From Favolaschia claudopus (Eukaryota > Basidiomycota > Agaricomycetes > Agaricales > Mycenaceae): DNA of 64,000 nucleotides. The position numbers were made by a program, and so were the translations under genes. The notes under the pieces are model-generated. The model was not told where the DNA came from. It saw only the letters and a program-made list of their open reading frames with translations, and did not search any database. Position 1 is the stretch's first letter; every line of letters starts with the position of its first letter. Positions 8,601 through 16,916 of the stretch are shown here, in pieces. Location of the stretch: positions 186,001 to 250,000 of the forward strand of contig JAWWNJ010000102.1 in the NCBI GenBank assembly GCA_037176885.1. The letters are read 5' to 3'.

Positions 8601-11420
8601 AGTCGTGTCTTGAGGTCGATGACTCGTGCCGCAAACGAGAGGAAATTTGCTTCCACAGGAGAAGCAAAGGAGGGCGGGAGTACCCAAACGAAATTGAAAA
8701 CAGCTGACGCGAAGTCAAGCAGCTCCGACGCGCAGTCAAGAGCAGGCACCGACACAAAGTCGAGTGCGGAGGCAAAGTCGTTTGACAGCGGTGATCAAAC
8801 TTTGATCCCGGAAGCAAATCCGGCATCAACGGAATCTTTTTCTCCGCTTCCCACCTCTGACGAGCCTCCGCCTCTCGCGCCGTCGACTCCTCGTCCACCT
8901 ACGCTCTCGGAGCTTGAACAACAAATCAAGGACATGGATCCTTCAATATTCCCTGTGATCTCTGGAGGGACTGACGGCCTTGACCTGGTCAAGTTTTTGC
9001 AAAATAAATACGGCGAAGATTCATTCTTCAAAGATATTCTGGCGACTCCGAAAGCTTTCAAGAACTTTGAAGTATCGGATGGCTTGATTTTCCTCTGTGA
9101 ACACGACCGCAAGGTGCTCTGTATTCCTCATTTGAAGTACAAGGGCCGAAACATCCGGGAAATAATTATCTCGGAAGCACACTCCGTTCTGGCGCATCTA
9201 GGGCCTCGCAAAACCACCGATTATCTTCGAGAATATGTCTGGTGGAAGGATTTAGTTCCGGATACTCAAATCTATTCTGATGCTTGCAAGACTTGCAAAC
9301 GCAGTAAGCCGAACAACCAGAAACCTTACGGTTTGCTTCATTCACTCAATCCACCCACTCAGCCTTGGGAGACGATTGGGGTAGACTTTGTGGGACCTTT
9401 ACCCGAGTCTAAGAACCGCGATAGCGTGTTCAATTCAATCACAGTTGTAATCTGTTTATTAACAGGAATGGTACACATTATTCCAAGTCGAATCAATTAC
9501 ACTGCGAAGCAAATGGCTGGACTGATGTTTGAGAACGTGTACAAACTACACGGACTCCCTAAATCTATTGTGAGTGATCGCGATGTTCTGTTCACAAGCA
9601 ACTTCTGGCAACGGCTTCACCAATTAATTGGGACAAAGCTTCGTATGTCCAGCGCTTATCATCCTGAGACGGATGGAAGCACGGAACGAGCAAACCGTAC
9701 CGTGACACAAATGATTCGTCAATGTATTGGCGAGAAACAGAAGGATTGGGTTTCCAAATTACCCGCAGTAGAGTTCGCATTGAATTCCGCTCGATCTGAA
9801 ACTACAGGGTATACACCATTCTTCTTGAACACCGGGCGGATGCCTAGGTCATTAATCTGGGACTCAGATCGTACCCGTGAGTTTCCTGGCATTGCTAATT
9901 TCGCTCTGCAACGCAGGTTGGCCATTATGGCTGCACACGACGCAGTTCTTGCTGCCAGGGTTAAGCAAACTCGAAATGCTAATCGCCGTAGGCAAGCATC
10001 ACCCTTTTCTCAAGGGGATTTGGTCTATCTTTCGACAAAGAATCTCAAATTTGAGAAGGGTTTGGCGCGGAAACTCATCCCAAAATTCATTGGGCCTTAC
10101 CTTATTCTCCAAGACTTCGGAAATAATTCGTTTCAGATTGAGCTTCCGTCAAATATGAAACAGCGCGGAATTCACGATGTTTTCCATGCGTCGCTGCTTA
10201 GGATTCATGTTCCAAACGACGACCGACGCTTCCCAGGAAGATTGGAAACTCAACTAGATGTTTCTACAAATGCAACAACCCATGAGTGGGCTATTGACAA
10301 GATTGTTGGTCATTCAGGACGACGGGCTGACGCCGTCTTTGAGATTCAATGGCAATCTGGGGATAAGACTTGGATGCCATATTCGCAGGCGAGTCATCTC
10401 ACCGCCTTGCGGGATTATTTTGAATCTCTCGGAGTGTCAGAAATTTCTGAACTCCCGCGCGGGTCTGGAAAACAACCCGAGGAAGACATTGACGCATTCT
10501 CAGCGGATATTGTTTTGATTCAAACGGATCAGAAGATTGTCTCAAATCAGAAAGTATATATAAACTCTCTGGATTTGTTCGTTGAACTCAACCCCGAGTT
10601 CTCCTCTACATCTTACTCATCCTCTGCTTCCTCAACCGTCATTCCATCCCTCACCATGCCCAACCACAAACACTCCAACAAATCTTCTTCCTCTTCCACC
10701 CAATCATCCAGCTTCCGCGTGAACGGTGTCCTTCGCAATGACATCGTCGCTCTCGCCAAATTCCTCGAGTTTAATAACTCGCACTGGCTTCAGCACATCG
10801 ATGACCACACCTTCCTCCTTCGCGACCCGGACCTCGAAACCAGCCACGTTGTTCCCGCGGTTCTCGTCCGCGTGTACATCCTTTTCAATTACCTCCTTAA
10901 CGACCCCGCCAATCGCTTCAAGGACATGCCGTGGGGCTACGTCGACTTCGCCCGCATTCTCAACGCCAACTGCCTGTCTGGCGAGAAATGGGCTTATTAC
11001 GACCTCGATTCCGGACGCACCCTCTGGTACCCCGATCATCCTCTCCCTTCTATCGTCACCTATCTTGTTCGCGAGAGTGATCTCGCCGAGGCGCCGCCTT
11101 CCGGGCAAGTCCTTGTTTCCCAGGCGCGTTGGGACCGCCTGACGGAGATGGATATGCGCCGTCAGGATAATCGTGAGCGTGCGAAGGCCGAGGGGCGTGT
11201 TAAGAAACAGCAACGGGATGCTCCAGAGTATGAGAAGGCGACCGCCATTGCTCAGCGCTTGGCGTTGAAGGCTCGTATGGCGGAGGAAAAGAAGGAGCGA
11301 GAGGAACTGGATGCTCAAATCGAGGCTGAGTTGGCTGCTGAAAGGGCCGCTGCTGAGAAAGCTGCCGCCGAGAAGCGCGCGGGACCGTCGGCGGGAGGTT
11401 CTGATGAGATGCAAACTTAG
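5535..11420 (+). CDS. pol: Ty3 Pol polyprotein (PR-RT-RH-IN-chromodomain plus C-terminal extension)
   Basis: The first ATG is at 5589 and residue numbers count from it. Two further copies of the gag-type acidic module occupy residues about 43-125 and 141-213. The protease has D346-S-G348, the variant DSG form of an aspartic protease site. RT shows Y662-L-D-D665. RNase H has D816 and a later TDH motif. Integrase has an HHCC zinc segment from about residue 1198 and the catalytic set D1266, D1330, E1366, with 35 residues between the last two. A GPY/F-like segment lies at about 1501-1550 and a chromodomain-like segment with aromatic residues at about 1566-1614, which may target heterochromatin. 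All catalytic motifs look intact. Residues 1690-1943 form an extension not usual for chromoviruses; see the ORF at 10656. Expression probably needs -1 recoding in the gag overlap. Confidence 0.92.
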   Translation: MDEFDGFDDEDEPEIISGLRLSGNPEETLDDRLDLLCRVLSSEEVPSSNLENKRLRTDRIDDLVAEGACAVLEFLQPYPGDELVEIDRPCRDKRRFYLDQVVDLQWTVWDEYFDEITIVPKGQLFDEEFEIAAWYASERLYQLERPAEAPRPLHQVPIDDLLCNGANQYLNERVEKYPEVSTYRVRKHLPGHYIVSGTKERGCRWELDLPEAYLLNWRFNFINWIRRKRGKIELEESVRWNTFENEDGFGYLYLLLETNYSEKEVRLFEVIQSIEIERKAVEFELGRPSALPKLSYLLEMLAELKTRDDCEYSTLYCGGIQIPADQVQGITRTACLPRVPDKIVAKPLVIVVHINGQPARALVDSGSLGDLISSSLADQLQLKRRELNEPIILQLAVQGSRSKINHSVEVDFKYQDINCPRTFYIANVSGYDLILGTSWLFQHQINIGFNPSRVCVGSAKCLPISGVATAKIYSHSTELENQTIQSARDELIEYAKPICKKAAETPLPPLRAINHTIPLIDEKKILPWRPSRCPEALRPQWDEKRRNYLKTGRWKVTSSGNTVPMLLIPKAKTNPPKLRTVVDLRARNKNTHKLSSPLPDMEGILRRVARCKYRSLIDGQDAYEQIRIIPEHVDRTTVTTPDGNMVSLVIQIGDCNAPATYQSLMNYLFSDFIGRFMDVYLDDIIIYSESLDEHIKHVKAIIDILKRETLYLSEHKLQFLKPEMKVLGRIVDDDGIRMDPDKVDSVLNWKTPTNRDLLRAFLRSIGYLADDLARIREPMGILHGLTGDTVPFRWGYTQQRAFEDCKKIIHQSREHRRVPLKYGPDADPAFLVTDGSSSAIAGIVSQGADWKSAKVAAFFSAKLNSAQQNYPVHEIEMLAGVEAMLRHRDILQGFHFKWITDHKGLIHFMNQKNLSGRQARWMEKISEFDFEVVYVPGTENVLADALSRIYSNEAPGTVRARSEYTYHDVVDNDALNINSISMPVFAGSEAKAMASDRVLRSATKAAEQKQKQDLAKAKQTQESRVLRSMTRAANERKFASTGEAKEGGSTQTKLKTADAKSSSSDAQSRAGTDTKSSAEAKSFDSGDQTLIPEANPASTESFSPLPTSDEPPPLAPSTPRPPTLSELEQQIKDMDPSIFPVISGGTDGLDLVKFLQNKYGEDSFFKDILATPKAFKNFEVSDGLIFLCEHDRKVLCIPHLKYKGRNIREIIISEAHSVLAHLGPRKTTDYLREYVWWKDLVPDTQIYSDACKTCKRSKPNNQKPYGLLHSLNPPTQPWETIGVDFVGPLPESKNRDSVFNSITVVICLLTGMVHIIPSRINYTAKQMAGLMFENVYKLHGLPKSIVSDRDVLFTSNFWQRLHQLIGTKLRMSSAYHPETDGSTERANRTVTQMIRQCIGEKQKDWVSKLPAVEFALNSARSETTGYTPFFLNTGRMPRSLIWDSDRTREFPGIANFALQRRLAIMAAHDAVLAARVKQTRNANRRRQASPFSQGDLVYLSTKNLKFEKGLARKLIPKFIGPYLILQDFGNNSFQIELPSNMKQRGIHDVFHASLLRIHVPNDDRRFPGRLETQLDVSTNATTHEWAIDKIVGHSGRRADAVFEIQWQSGDKTWMPYSQASHLTALRDYFESLGVSEISELPRGSGKQPEEDIDAFSADIVLIQTDQKIVSNQKVYINSLDLFVELNPEFSSTSYSSSASSTVIPSLTMPNHKHSNKSSSSSTQSSSFRVNGVLRNDIVALAKFLEFNNSHWLQHIDDHTFLLRDPDLETSHVVPAVLVRVYILFNYLLNDPANRFKDMPWGYVDFARILNANCLSGEKWAYYDLDSGRTLWYPDHPLPSIVTYLVRESDLAEAPPSGQVLVSQARWDRLTEMDMRRQDNRERAKAEGRVKKQQRDAPEYEKATAIAQRLALKARMAEEKKEREELDAQIEAELAAERAAAEKAAAEKRAGPSAGGSDEMQT
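10555..10655 (+). promoter_or_regulatory. Promoter-like sequence inside the pol frame
   Basis: A TATATATAA box at 10555-10563 is followed by a strongly pyrimidine-rich tract (about 10595-10655) that runs into an ATG with a good start context, CTCACCATG. This is the usual arrangement of a fungal core promoter and leader, 101 bases from TATA box to ATG. It lies within an open pol frame, so chance cannot be excluded. Confidence 0.5.
10656..11420 (+). CDS. Additional 3' ORF of the Ty3 element (254 aa, unknown function)
   Basis: This is the C-terminal part of the pol frame, but it looks like a separate gene: it has its own ATG, an upstream TATA box and pyrimidine tract, and more C-ending codons than the rest of pol. 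The first 25 residues are Ser/His-rich. Residues about 30-150 look like a compact globular domain rich in Trp, Tyr and Phe. Residues about 165-254 are highly charged, Arg/Glu/Ala-rich and predicted to form a long coiled coil. No enzyme motif, signal peptide or membrane segment is visible, so it is not an evident envelope protein. It could be an extra Pol domain, a protein from an internal transcript, or a captured host gene. It ends 35 bases before the 3' LTR. Confidence 0.6.
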   Translation: MPNHKHSNKSSSSSTQSSSFRVNGVLRNDIVALAKFLEFNNSHWLQHIDDHTFLLRDPDLETSHVVPAVLVRVYILFNYLLNDPANRFKDMPWGYVDFARILNANCLSGEKWAYYDLDSGRTLWYPDHPLPSIVTYLVRESDLAEAPPSGQVLVSQARWDRLTEMDMRRQDNRERAKAEGRVKKQQRDAPEYEKATAIAQRLALKARMAEEKKEREELDAQIEAELAAERAAAEKAAAEKRAGPSAGGSDEMQT

Positions 11421-11439
11421 ATTGAGGTTGCCGACGCGT

Positions 11440-11455
11440 CAACCTGGAGGGCGTA
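11440..11455 (+). promoter_or_regulatory. Short polypurine segment before the 3' LTR
   Basis: A GGAGGG-containing run lies immediately upstream of the 3' LTR, where plus-strand DNA synthesis is primed in LTR elements. It is short, so the assignment rests mainly on position. Confidence 0.4.
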
Positions 11456-11720
11456 TGTAACAGTATCATTTTTCTCTTTTATCTCGTGACCGTGTTTGAC
11501 TTAGACGTACCATCCACCTTCCGCTCCGTACATTATTTTGCGCTCATGTATGATCTCATTCCGCCTTGTCTTGATTCTTAGTCTACTTTAAATACTGCGA
11601 TGTACTTCGTATTACACTTTGGTGAATCTAGAACTTACAACAGTCACTTTGTTCGCCACCAGCTCTCAACAAATACTTCGTGTGCCGAAACTATTGCTTA
11701 AACGGTAATCTTTCGTCACA
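11456..11720 (+). repeat. 3' LTR of the Ty3 element
   Basis: A 265-bp copy identical by eye to the 5' LTR at 1564-1828, followed directly by the target duplication ATCTG at 11721-11725. Confidence 0.95.
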
Positions 11721-12099
11721 ATCTGGACCTTGAGGTCTAGGTGTTGGTGATGGAGGTGGACTTTGCATATCCTGGTCTTCATTCTGTCCTGCCAAAGCGC
11801 CAGTGTTCTGTATCTCAGCAATTCGGCCAGCTGTGCGAGGTGTAAGTTGAAGTTGCTGGCCATTCCAGTTAACCTGAACAAAGTTTGGTTGCTGTAAAGG
11901 CAATCTCCGGTGTACAGGTATCCAGAGTGCGATTGACACGCTCTTGCTCCTGAGCTGCATTTCGTATGCGTGGAGGAGTAGACCTATCTAATTTAATTTT
12001 GCTTGAGAGAAAGCATTGACTGATTGATCTGGCACATACATGCAGTAACAGAAGATAATGTGGAGGATGAAGTTTACCTTGAGTGCTAATGCTAACCAA
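11721..12099 (-). pseudogene. Upstream part of the gene interrupted by the Ty3 element
   Basis: The minus-strand frame from about 11960 to 11721 is rich in Gln and Pro and reads toward the element. It continues in frame into 1563-1457 when the element is removed. Further upstream a second open frame (about 12024-11872) also looks coding but is in a different frame, so there is an indel or an intron near 11900-11920. An intron-like GT...AG segment may lie near 12030-12080. The protein family is not recognised. The gene was probably disrupted by the Ty3 insertion and may already have been decaying. Confidence 0.45.
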
Positions 12100-13266
12100 G
12101 AAAAAAAAATAAACTGCAAGCAGTAAATCAACAGTAAATGGTTAGAAGTGTAAGAAATTAGCGCTGTGCTGTAAACTCAATTGTTAATAACAATGCTATA
12201 TAGCACACGTTATTAACATGTTATTAGCTGCTAGGCTGGGGACCGTCCGCTATTTATTGCTATAAACTCAAGCAGCACTGTGGGTGTCTGCTGGGCAGCT
12301 GGACCATCCTGGCATTGATTTGAGTCATCATGGAAAGATAGAAGGTCCGAATTCAGTTTTCGATGAGATGGCAGACAAATTTCCTTTCCTGGTGCTTATC
12401 AGGTCCAGCCGGCGCTTGCCGAGTGTCCCAATTAGGCTAATAGATGGAAATTTGTGTTCGGATAGGCACTCCTTGCTGTAACGACGGTCCAGGATGTTTC
12501 TAGACATATTTAATAGAGGTAGCTACCTCTTCGAGCTGAAAATTTGACGGTCCCGGGGCGGCCCGACAAGTGCACGTGACTGCTAAAAATGTGCTATCCC
12601 CTACTGTAACTCTGTTTATTTACAGAGGTAGGGTTCTGTGCTGAAGTGCAAATTCTCCCCTCACTTGCGTTTGATGGCATCAGATTATTACGGCATCTAT
12701 TACTCCACAGATCTTGTTGCTCCCACATTATGTCATTATGCCGGCTGGCGGCAAGCAAAGCGAGATCAAGCCGAAAATCTTAGATTTTCGCCTCTCATGA
12801 ACCAGTTGTTTTACATGATGCGACGATACAATAAATATGCCAAATTTACGCTATACCAACAGCTCAAGTAAAAAACCTCGTTTGTTTTATAATGTAATGA
12901 AGTAATATACTAATATTCCCTAAGAGCCAAGCGCTAGCCGATGCTAAGCCGTGTGCCGAAATGATGATCAAAAGCGGAACATCCCCACCGGCCAATGAGA
13001 GCTGGTCGGCGCGTAAGTGTCGACCGAGCGAGCGTTAGCCCGGCTGCCTTCAAGACTTTGTAACAATTATACACCGAAACATATCTCAGTTGTTACAGCC
13101 ACTCTTGCCCATGAAAGCTGGCGTTTCAAAACAAACAGGGTATATTAACCTTTAGCATCAGCAATTGACCCCCCATATCCAGTTGACTAAGTAGTATGGA
13201 GAACATTTCTTTCGGCCTTTCAAGGTATTGACTGGGATCGAACATATAACATATCTAGACCAGAGT
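12100..13266. other. Gene-free AT-rich interval with scattered repeat ends
   Basis: No ORF here has a recognisable product. Short motifs recur in both orientations, such as TTATTAACATGT near 12210 and 13300 and GTGCTA-type words near 12590, 13315 and 13360. This hints at one or more eroded TIR elements, but no convincing TIR pair with a target duplication could be drawn. Confidence 0.4.
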
Positions 13267-13267
13267 A

Positions 13268-13440
13268 GGGGACCGGTGCTTGCACCGCTATCAATAAATG
13301 TGTTATTAACATGTGCTAGCTATTGTCCTCTGGACCTCGACATTTTTAGCATAGCATAGCAAGTGCTAAAAACTTTCTAGCACAGGGCTATTAACCGTTC
13401 TTTAACGAGATGCCTCCTCGGCTGTGCATTATCCCCTTGC
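13268..13440 (+). repeat. Dispersed repeat related to 27553-27755
   Basis: Two blocks, ACCGGTGCT(T/G)GCACCGCTAT and a TTTAACGA..CTCCTCGGCTGTGC block, occur here and at 27553-27755 in the same order and orientation. They are about 127 and 151 bases apart respectively. At 27553 the repeat overlaps the 5' end of the DUF6589-type gene. This may be a remnant of that gene's upstream region or a shared transposon end. Confidence 0.5.
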
Positions 13441-13942
13441 AGCTGGGTTGCGTTCGTCTTTTTCTTGCGAGGGGGCTCATAACTCTCCCACTGCGCCTTT
13501 GCCCTCCCACTGTGCACTGCGGGAGAAATCATTTGACTACTTCCCGGGCCTGAATGTGACGGATTGGGAATTCATTTCCGCATCTTCCTATGAATGCTGC
13601 GCGCTGCGTTCGAGAAAGCTGGGGCCGAACCTGGCTCGTGAATACAGGGAAGAAACCGAAAATGTGTTGTTTCCACCGCTCATTCTGTCCCCTCAATCTT
13701 TTATGTGCTTAGATCAAAATTTCAACTTGCAATACAAAATCAACAATTCAACCCTGCCTCAAGCAACTGTGTTCACCTGGGATGAGCTTGCGTCTGTTTG
13801 TATTGCGCTGTGGAATGCATCCCTTCAATCAAGGGTTCATCAAAGTGGGCTTCTCGGCGGATGGCTCAGGCTCTCAGCTTCAAACGATCGCCAAAAGAAA
13901 TTTGTCGGCCCTCCCTCCTGTCCCGAGATTTTACTTCCTTGA
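13424..13942 (+). CDS. Unassigned ORF upstream of the copia element (172 aa)
   Basis: A single open frame of 172 codons with an ATG start, ending 24 bases before the copia 5' LTR. No motif, signal peptide or membrane segment is clear, and overlapping frames are also partly open. It could be the remnant of a gene next to or cut by the copia insertion, or chance. I do not recognise it. Confidence 0.25.
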   Translation: MHYPLAAGLRSSFSCEGAHNSPTAPLPSHCALREKSFDYFPGLNVTDWEFISASSYECCALRSRKLGPNLAREYREETENVLFPPLILSPQSFMCLDQNFNLQYKINNSTLPQATVFTWDELASVCIALWNASLQSRVHQSGLLGGWLRLSASNDRQKKFVGPPSCPEILLP

Positions 13943-13966
13943 TTTCTCTTCGGTGTCTCCATTTTC

Positions 13967-14224
13967 TGTCGAAACCAACGGGAAGCGAGCGAGCCAAACC
14001 TAAAATCTATCTTTAGGCAACTATGACGCAAGTGGATTTCAGGCTCCCCAACTCTGAATCCAACTGCGTCATCGCTAGCGGTGACATGTCACGTCACGTC
14101 ACGCGCCAAGCTTTTCCTCAGCTGTTGTTGTTAACTAACACGACGCTGAGGTGAGGCTTCTATTATTCTGTACCCAGGAACACATTACTTACAGTATTCC
14201 CTAGCTAATCGTGTATTCTGTCTA
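13967..14224 (+). repeat. 5' LTR of the copia element
   Basis: A 258-bp repeat starting TGTCGAAACC and ending near TTCTGTCTA, matching 18845-19102 except for one base. The exact right edge is uncertain by a few bases because the internal sequence GGACGG follows here while a MITE follows the 3' copy. Confidence 0.9.
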
Positions 14225-14378
14225 GGACGGACGTCCGGTTTTGAGAGGTTACGGGCCCTCGTAGGATGCCAGTTTCACTGCGCAACGCTAGCCGGACGCT
14301 ACACAGCTCAACAGCAAAACCAACTAGCCGCAGGAGTCTGCAAACGCTCGCAACTCCAGGCCACGTCATCCGCCAGAC
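14225..14378 (+). promoter_or_regulatory. Copia leader with presumed primer-binding region
   Basis: This 154-bp leader starts GGACGGACGTCC, a near-palindrome. The first 21 bases also occur at 19538-19558 after an LTR fragment, which confirms that they belong to the element rather than to host DNA. The tRNA primer could not be identified by eye. Confidence 0.5.
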
Positions 14379-16892
14379 ATGGCGACTACATCTGAACCCA
14401 CCACTCCGGGGCTGGTCGGGGCAGAAAACTATCCAATCTGGAAGATTCGAATGGAGGGAGAGTTTGCCCGAGAGAAGGTTGGCCTCATCATCTCTGGGGA
14501 GGACAACGCGGCGACTCAGGCGGCCGCAGAAACTGCAGCCGCATCTGCCAGCACTGTCTCTGCCATCTATGGTGTCGTAACCACTTCCACTAGCGCTATC
14601 CGCGACTCTTTCCGCGTACGCGATGCCCGAGCTCGTGGTATCATCCACAAGTTCATCTCCAACCCCATTCTCATATCCGTCGCTCATCTCTCCGGCGCAA
14701 AGGAAACATGGGATGCCATTGTCAAGGAGTACGAGAAGGTCAACGTTGGTGCCACTGCGTTCTTCACCCTGGTCCAAATGCTAGAGGCCAAGTGGGACCC
14801 TTCCACCAAGCTCGACGACCACCTCACCAAACTTCGATCGGGCAGTCTGACGCTGACAAGTATGTCCCGGCCGGTCGACGATGAGTTCATGGCATGGATC
14901 CTGCTCAAATCACTGCCGGACACAACTGGGTGGAGACTGTTCGTCTCCCAGACTGTCAACAGTGTCCCCCAGGGCGGAAAGCTCAAGTTCTCCGAAGCTG
15001 AGCAGCGCATCAGAGCTGAGTTGGGAAACCCCATCATCACTGGCCCACAGGAGTCCGCGCTCGTAGCTGCAGTGCCGTCTTCGTCGACGAACTACAAAGG
15101 GAAGAAAACCGGTGGCCCCACAAAGAAGTGCCAAGTCCACGGTCTTTGCTATCATGACACCAAGGACTGCCGCGACCTCAAGAAGAAGGCGGAGGAGGAT
15201 GGGGCGAAGGCGCTAAATGCAGGGGGCGATGAGAGCGGACATTATGTTACTGCATTCGGAAACTCTGTATCGAAGGACCTTGCAAAACGCATTGGAGCTT
15301 ATGCTGCGAGTGAAACGACACCTGCCCTCGTCTACACAACAGTCCTTGACACCGGCGCGTCAACACACATGGTACCGGTCCTGGAGTGGTTCATAGCTAA
15401 GACCTTTCAGCAGCTTGACCCCCCGAGAAAAGTACGCTTTGGGGATGAGTCGTTCGCTGACGCCACTGGGATTGGGGAAATTCAGCTACTCAGCACTGTC
15501 AAAGGCAAACAGACACTCCTCACACTCTCGAACGTCCTATACCTCCCCTCATTCCAGATCTCCCTCATTTCCGTACAGAAGCTAGCCCAACAGGGTAACC
15601 TGACTTCAATCTTTGGGAGGACAGGTGGTCACATTCTCGACCGCAATGGCGATGTCGTTCTCGAGGTCAACCATGACCAAGGGCTATACCATTTGACTGC
15701 AGAGCCGGTGGTCCAGGAGGAATGTGCACTTGCCGCCGTCGACATTAACGTCCTCCACCGCCGCATGGCACATGTGGGAATGGACAGCCTTGAGCGTATG
15801 GTCAGGAAGGGACACCTGAAGGGTGTGGAGCGCACCACCGGTACCCCTAAATTCTGCCACGCCTGCGCTCAGGGAAAGATGCGCAAGCAGCCGTTCCCAA
15901 CTGAGGGACGTCAGCGGGCAACACGCCCACTACAAATTATACATAGGGACGTCGGCGGACCGGTCAGCCCACAGTCTCGAGACGGGTATCGTTACTGGAT
16001 TACCTTCTTCGACGATCACAGTGGCTTTGATTGGGTACTCTACCTCAAGAAGAAGAGCGATGTGCATGCTGCCTTCAAACAATGGAAGGCGGATGTGCAA
16101 GCCTTCTTTGAGGAAGAGATTGAGGAGAGCATATTCTCCGAAAACTTCATTGACTTCTGGCGCACCGACAACGGGGGGGAGTTCACCTCCAACGAACTGG
16201 AGGCAGAATTGAAAGCCAGCGGAATCATCCATCACACAACGGCCGCAGACACACCCGAGCAGAATGGTGTGGCTGAACGAGCAAATCAGACGCTCGTTTC
16301 CACCGCCCTCACCATGCTCATCGATTCAGGCCTCCCACAAAACTTCTGGAAGGAAGCCATGAGCTGTGCCTCCTACGTTCTCGGACGCCGGCCATACTCC
16401 TCCAACAACGGTGTACCACCATATGAGACTCTGTTCAAGCGAAAGGTTGACCCCATTCAGTTCCGACCGTTTGGCTGCACGGGATACGCTTTGATACCAA
16501 AGGACAAGCGCGTCGGGAAGTTCTCCAACCGTGGCCGCCAGTGCATCATGCTTGGCTATGGTAATGGTGATGTGGGGGATGGGAAGAAGGCGTATCGCCT
16601 CCTGGATGTAAAGACCAAGGCCATCTTCCACAGCCGACATGTCCGCTTCGATGAGACAGGGGAAACAGACACCTCTGTCCTTCAGGACCCTGCACCCCAA
16701 ACTCAGTGGGAGTTCTTGTTCCGTCCTGAACAGGAGAGGGAGCCCTCAGACAGTGGGAGCGTGATTGACGATGTCGAGCCAGTGGGAGCACCAGGGACTT
16801 TTTCCATTCGGCAAGGGGGGGAGACAGACACAGAGACTATCAGCACAGTAAAACGCGAAACACCCTCTCGCATTCCTGTCCTGTCCCAGTAA
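14379..16892 (+). CDS. gag-pol: Copia Gag-protease-integrase part of the polyprotein (837 aa)
   Basis: Residues about 10-230 resemble the UBN2-type copia Gag. A short Cys/His cluster at about residue 250 may be a variant zinc knuckle. The protease site is D324-T-G-A. The GAG-pre-integrase zinc segment, with two His and a CxxC, covers about 457-500. The integrase core has D524, D597 and E633, the DD35E spacing. The frame stops at TAA 16890-16892, although RT lies in the same frame 25 bases on. In the -1 frame, from about 16870 to 17176, the sequence encodes a Pro/Arg-rich linker typical of the stretch before copia RT. The stop therefore probably reflects paired indels rather than a natural end. 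The integrase active site looks intact. Confidence 0.9.
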   Translation: MATTSEPTTPGLVGAENYPIWKIRMEGEFAREKVGLIISGEDNAATQAAAETAAASASTVSAIYGVVTTSTSAIRDSFRVRDARARGIIHKFISNPILISVAHLSGAKETWDAIVKEYEKVNVGATAFFTLVQMLEAKWDPSTKLDDHLTKLRSGSLTLTSMSRPVDDEFMAWILLKSLPDTTGWRLFVSQTVNSVPQGGKLKFSEAEQRIRAELGNPIITGPQESALVAAVPSSSTNYKGKKTGGPTKKCQVHGLCYHDTKDCRDLKKKAEEDGAKALNAGGDESGHYVTAFGNSVSKDLAKRIGAYAASETTPALVYTTVLDTGASTHMVPVLEWFIAKTFQQLDPPRKVRFGDESFADATGIGEIQLLSTVKGKQTLLTLSNVLYLPSFQISLISVQKLAQQGNLTSIFGRTGGHILDRNGDVVLEVNHDQGLYHLTAEPVVQEECALAAVDINVLHRRMAHVGMDSLERMVRKGHLKGVERTTGTPKFCHACAQGKMRKQPFPTEGRQRATRPLQIIHRDVGGPVSPQSRDGYRYWITFFDDHSGFDWVLYLKKKSDVHAAFKQWKADVQAFFEEEIEESIFSENFIDFWRTDNGGEFTSNELEAELKASGIIHHTTAADTPEQNGVAERANQTLVSTALTMLIDSGLPQNFWKEAMSCASYVLGRRPYSSNNGVPPYETLFKRKVDPIQFRPFGCTGYALIPKDKRVGKFSNRGRQCIMLGYGNGDVGDGKKAYRLLDVKTKAIFHSRHVRFDETGETDTSVLQDPAPQTQWEFLFRPEQEREPSDSGSVIDDVEPVGAPGTFSIRQGGETDTETISTVKRETPSRIPVLSQ

Positions 16893-16916
16893 ACCCCACT
16901 TCCATCTCTGAGCACA

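Larger units (their letters stand above)
1564..11720 (+). mobile_element. Complete Ty3/gypsy (chromovirus-like) LTR retrotransposon
   Basis: Two 265-bp direct repeats at 1564-1828 and 11456-11720, beginning TG and ending CA, look identical base for base. They are flanked by a perfect 5-bp target duplication ATCTG at 1559-1563 and 11721-11725. Inside are a 1209-codon gag ORF and a 1943-codon pol ORF in the -1 frame. Pol has the order protease, reverse transcriptase, RNase H, integrase, GPY/F-like and chromodomain-like segments, which is typical of chromoviruses. An extra ORF of about 254 codons follows the chromodomain region. Identical LTRs and open frames indicate a recent insertion and possibly an active element. 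At about 10.2 kb it is larger than many fungal Ty3 elements because of a long disordered gag N-terminus, a repeated module at the gag-pol boundary and the extra 3' ORF. Confidence 0.95.

Noticed and set aside
10704..11414. Antisense ORF of 236 codons in the 3' part of the Ty3 element
   Set aside because: It mirrors the sense ORF, whose codon choice keeps the opposite frame open by chance. It has no promoter or start context of its own.
12175..13400. Possible large TIR element with TTATTAAC and GTGCTA end motifs
   Set aside because: Motifs are short and AT-rich; no paired ends with a target duplication could be defined.
14205..14777. Minus-strand ORF of 190 codons over the copia leader and gag start
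   Set aside because: Antisense to a well-supported Gag frame and without any motif.
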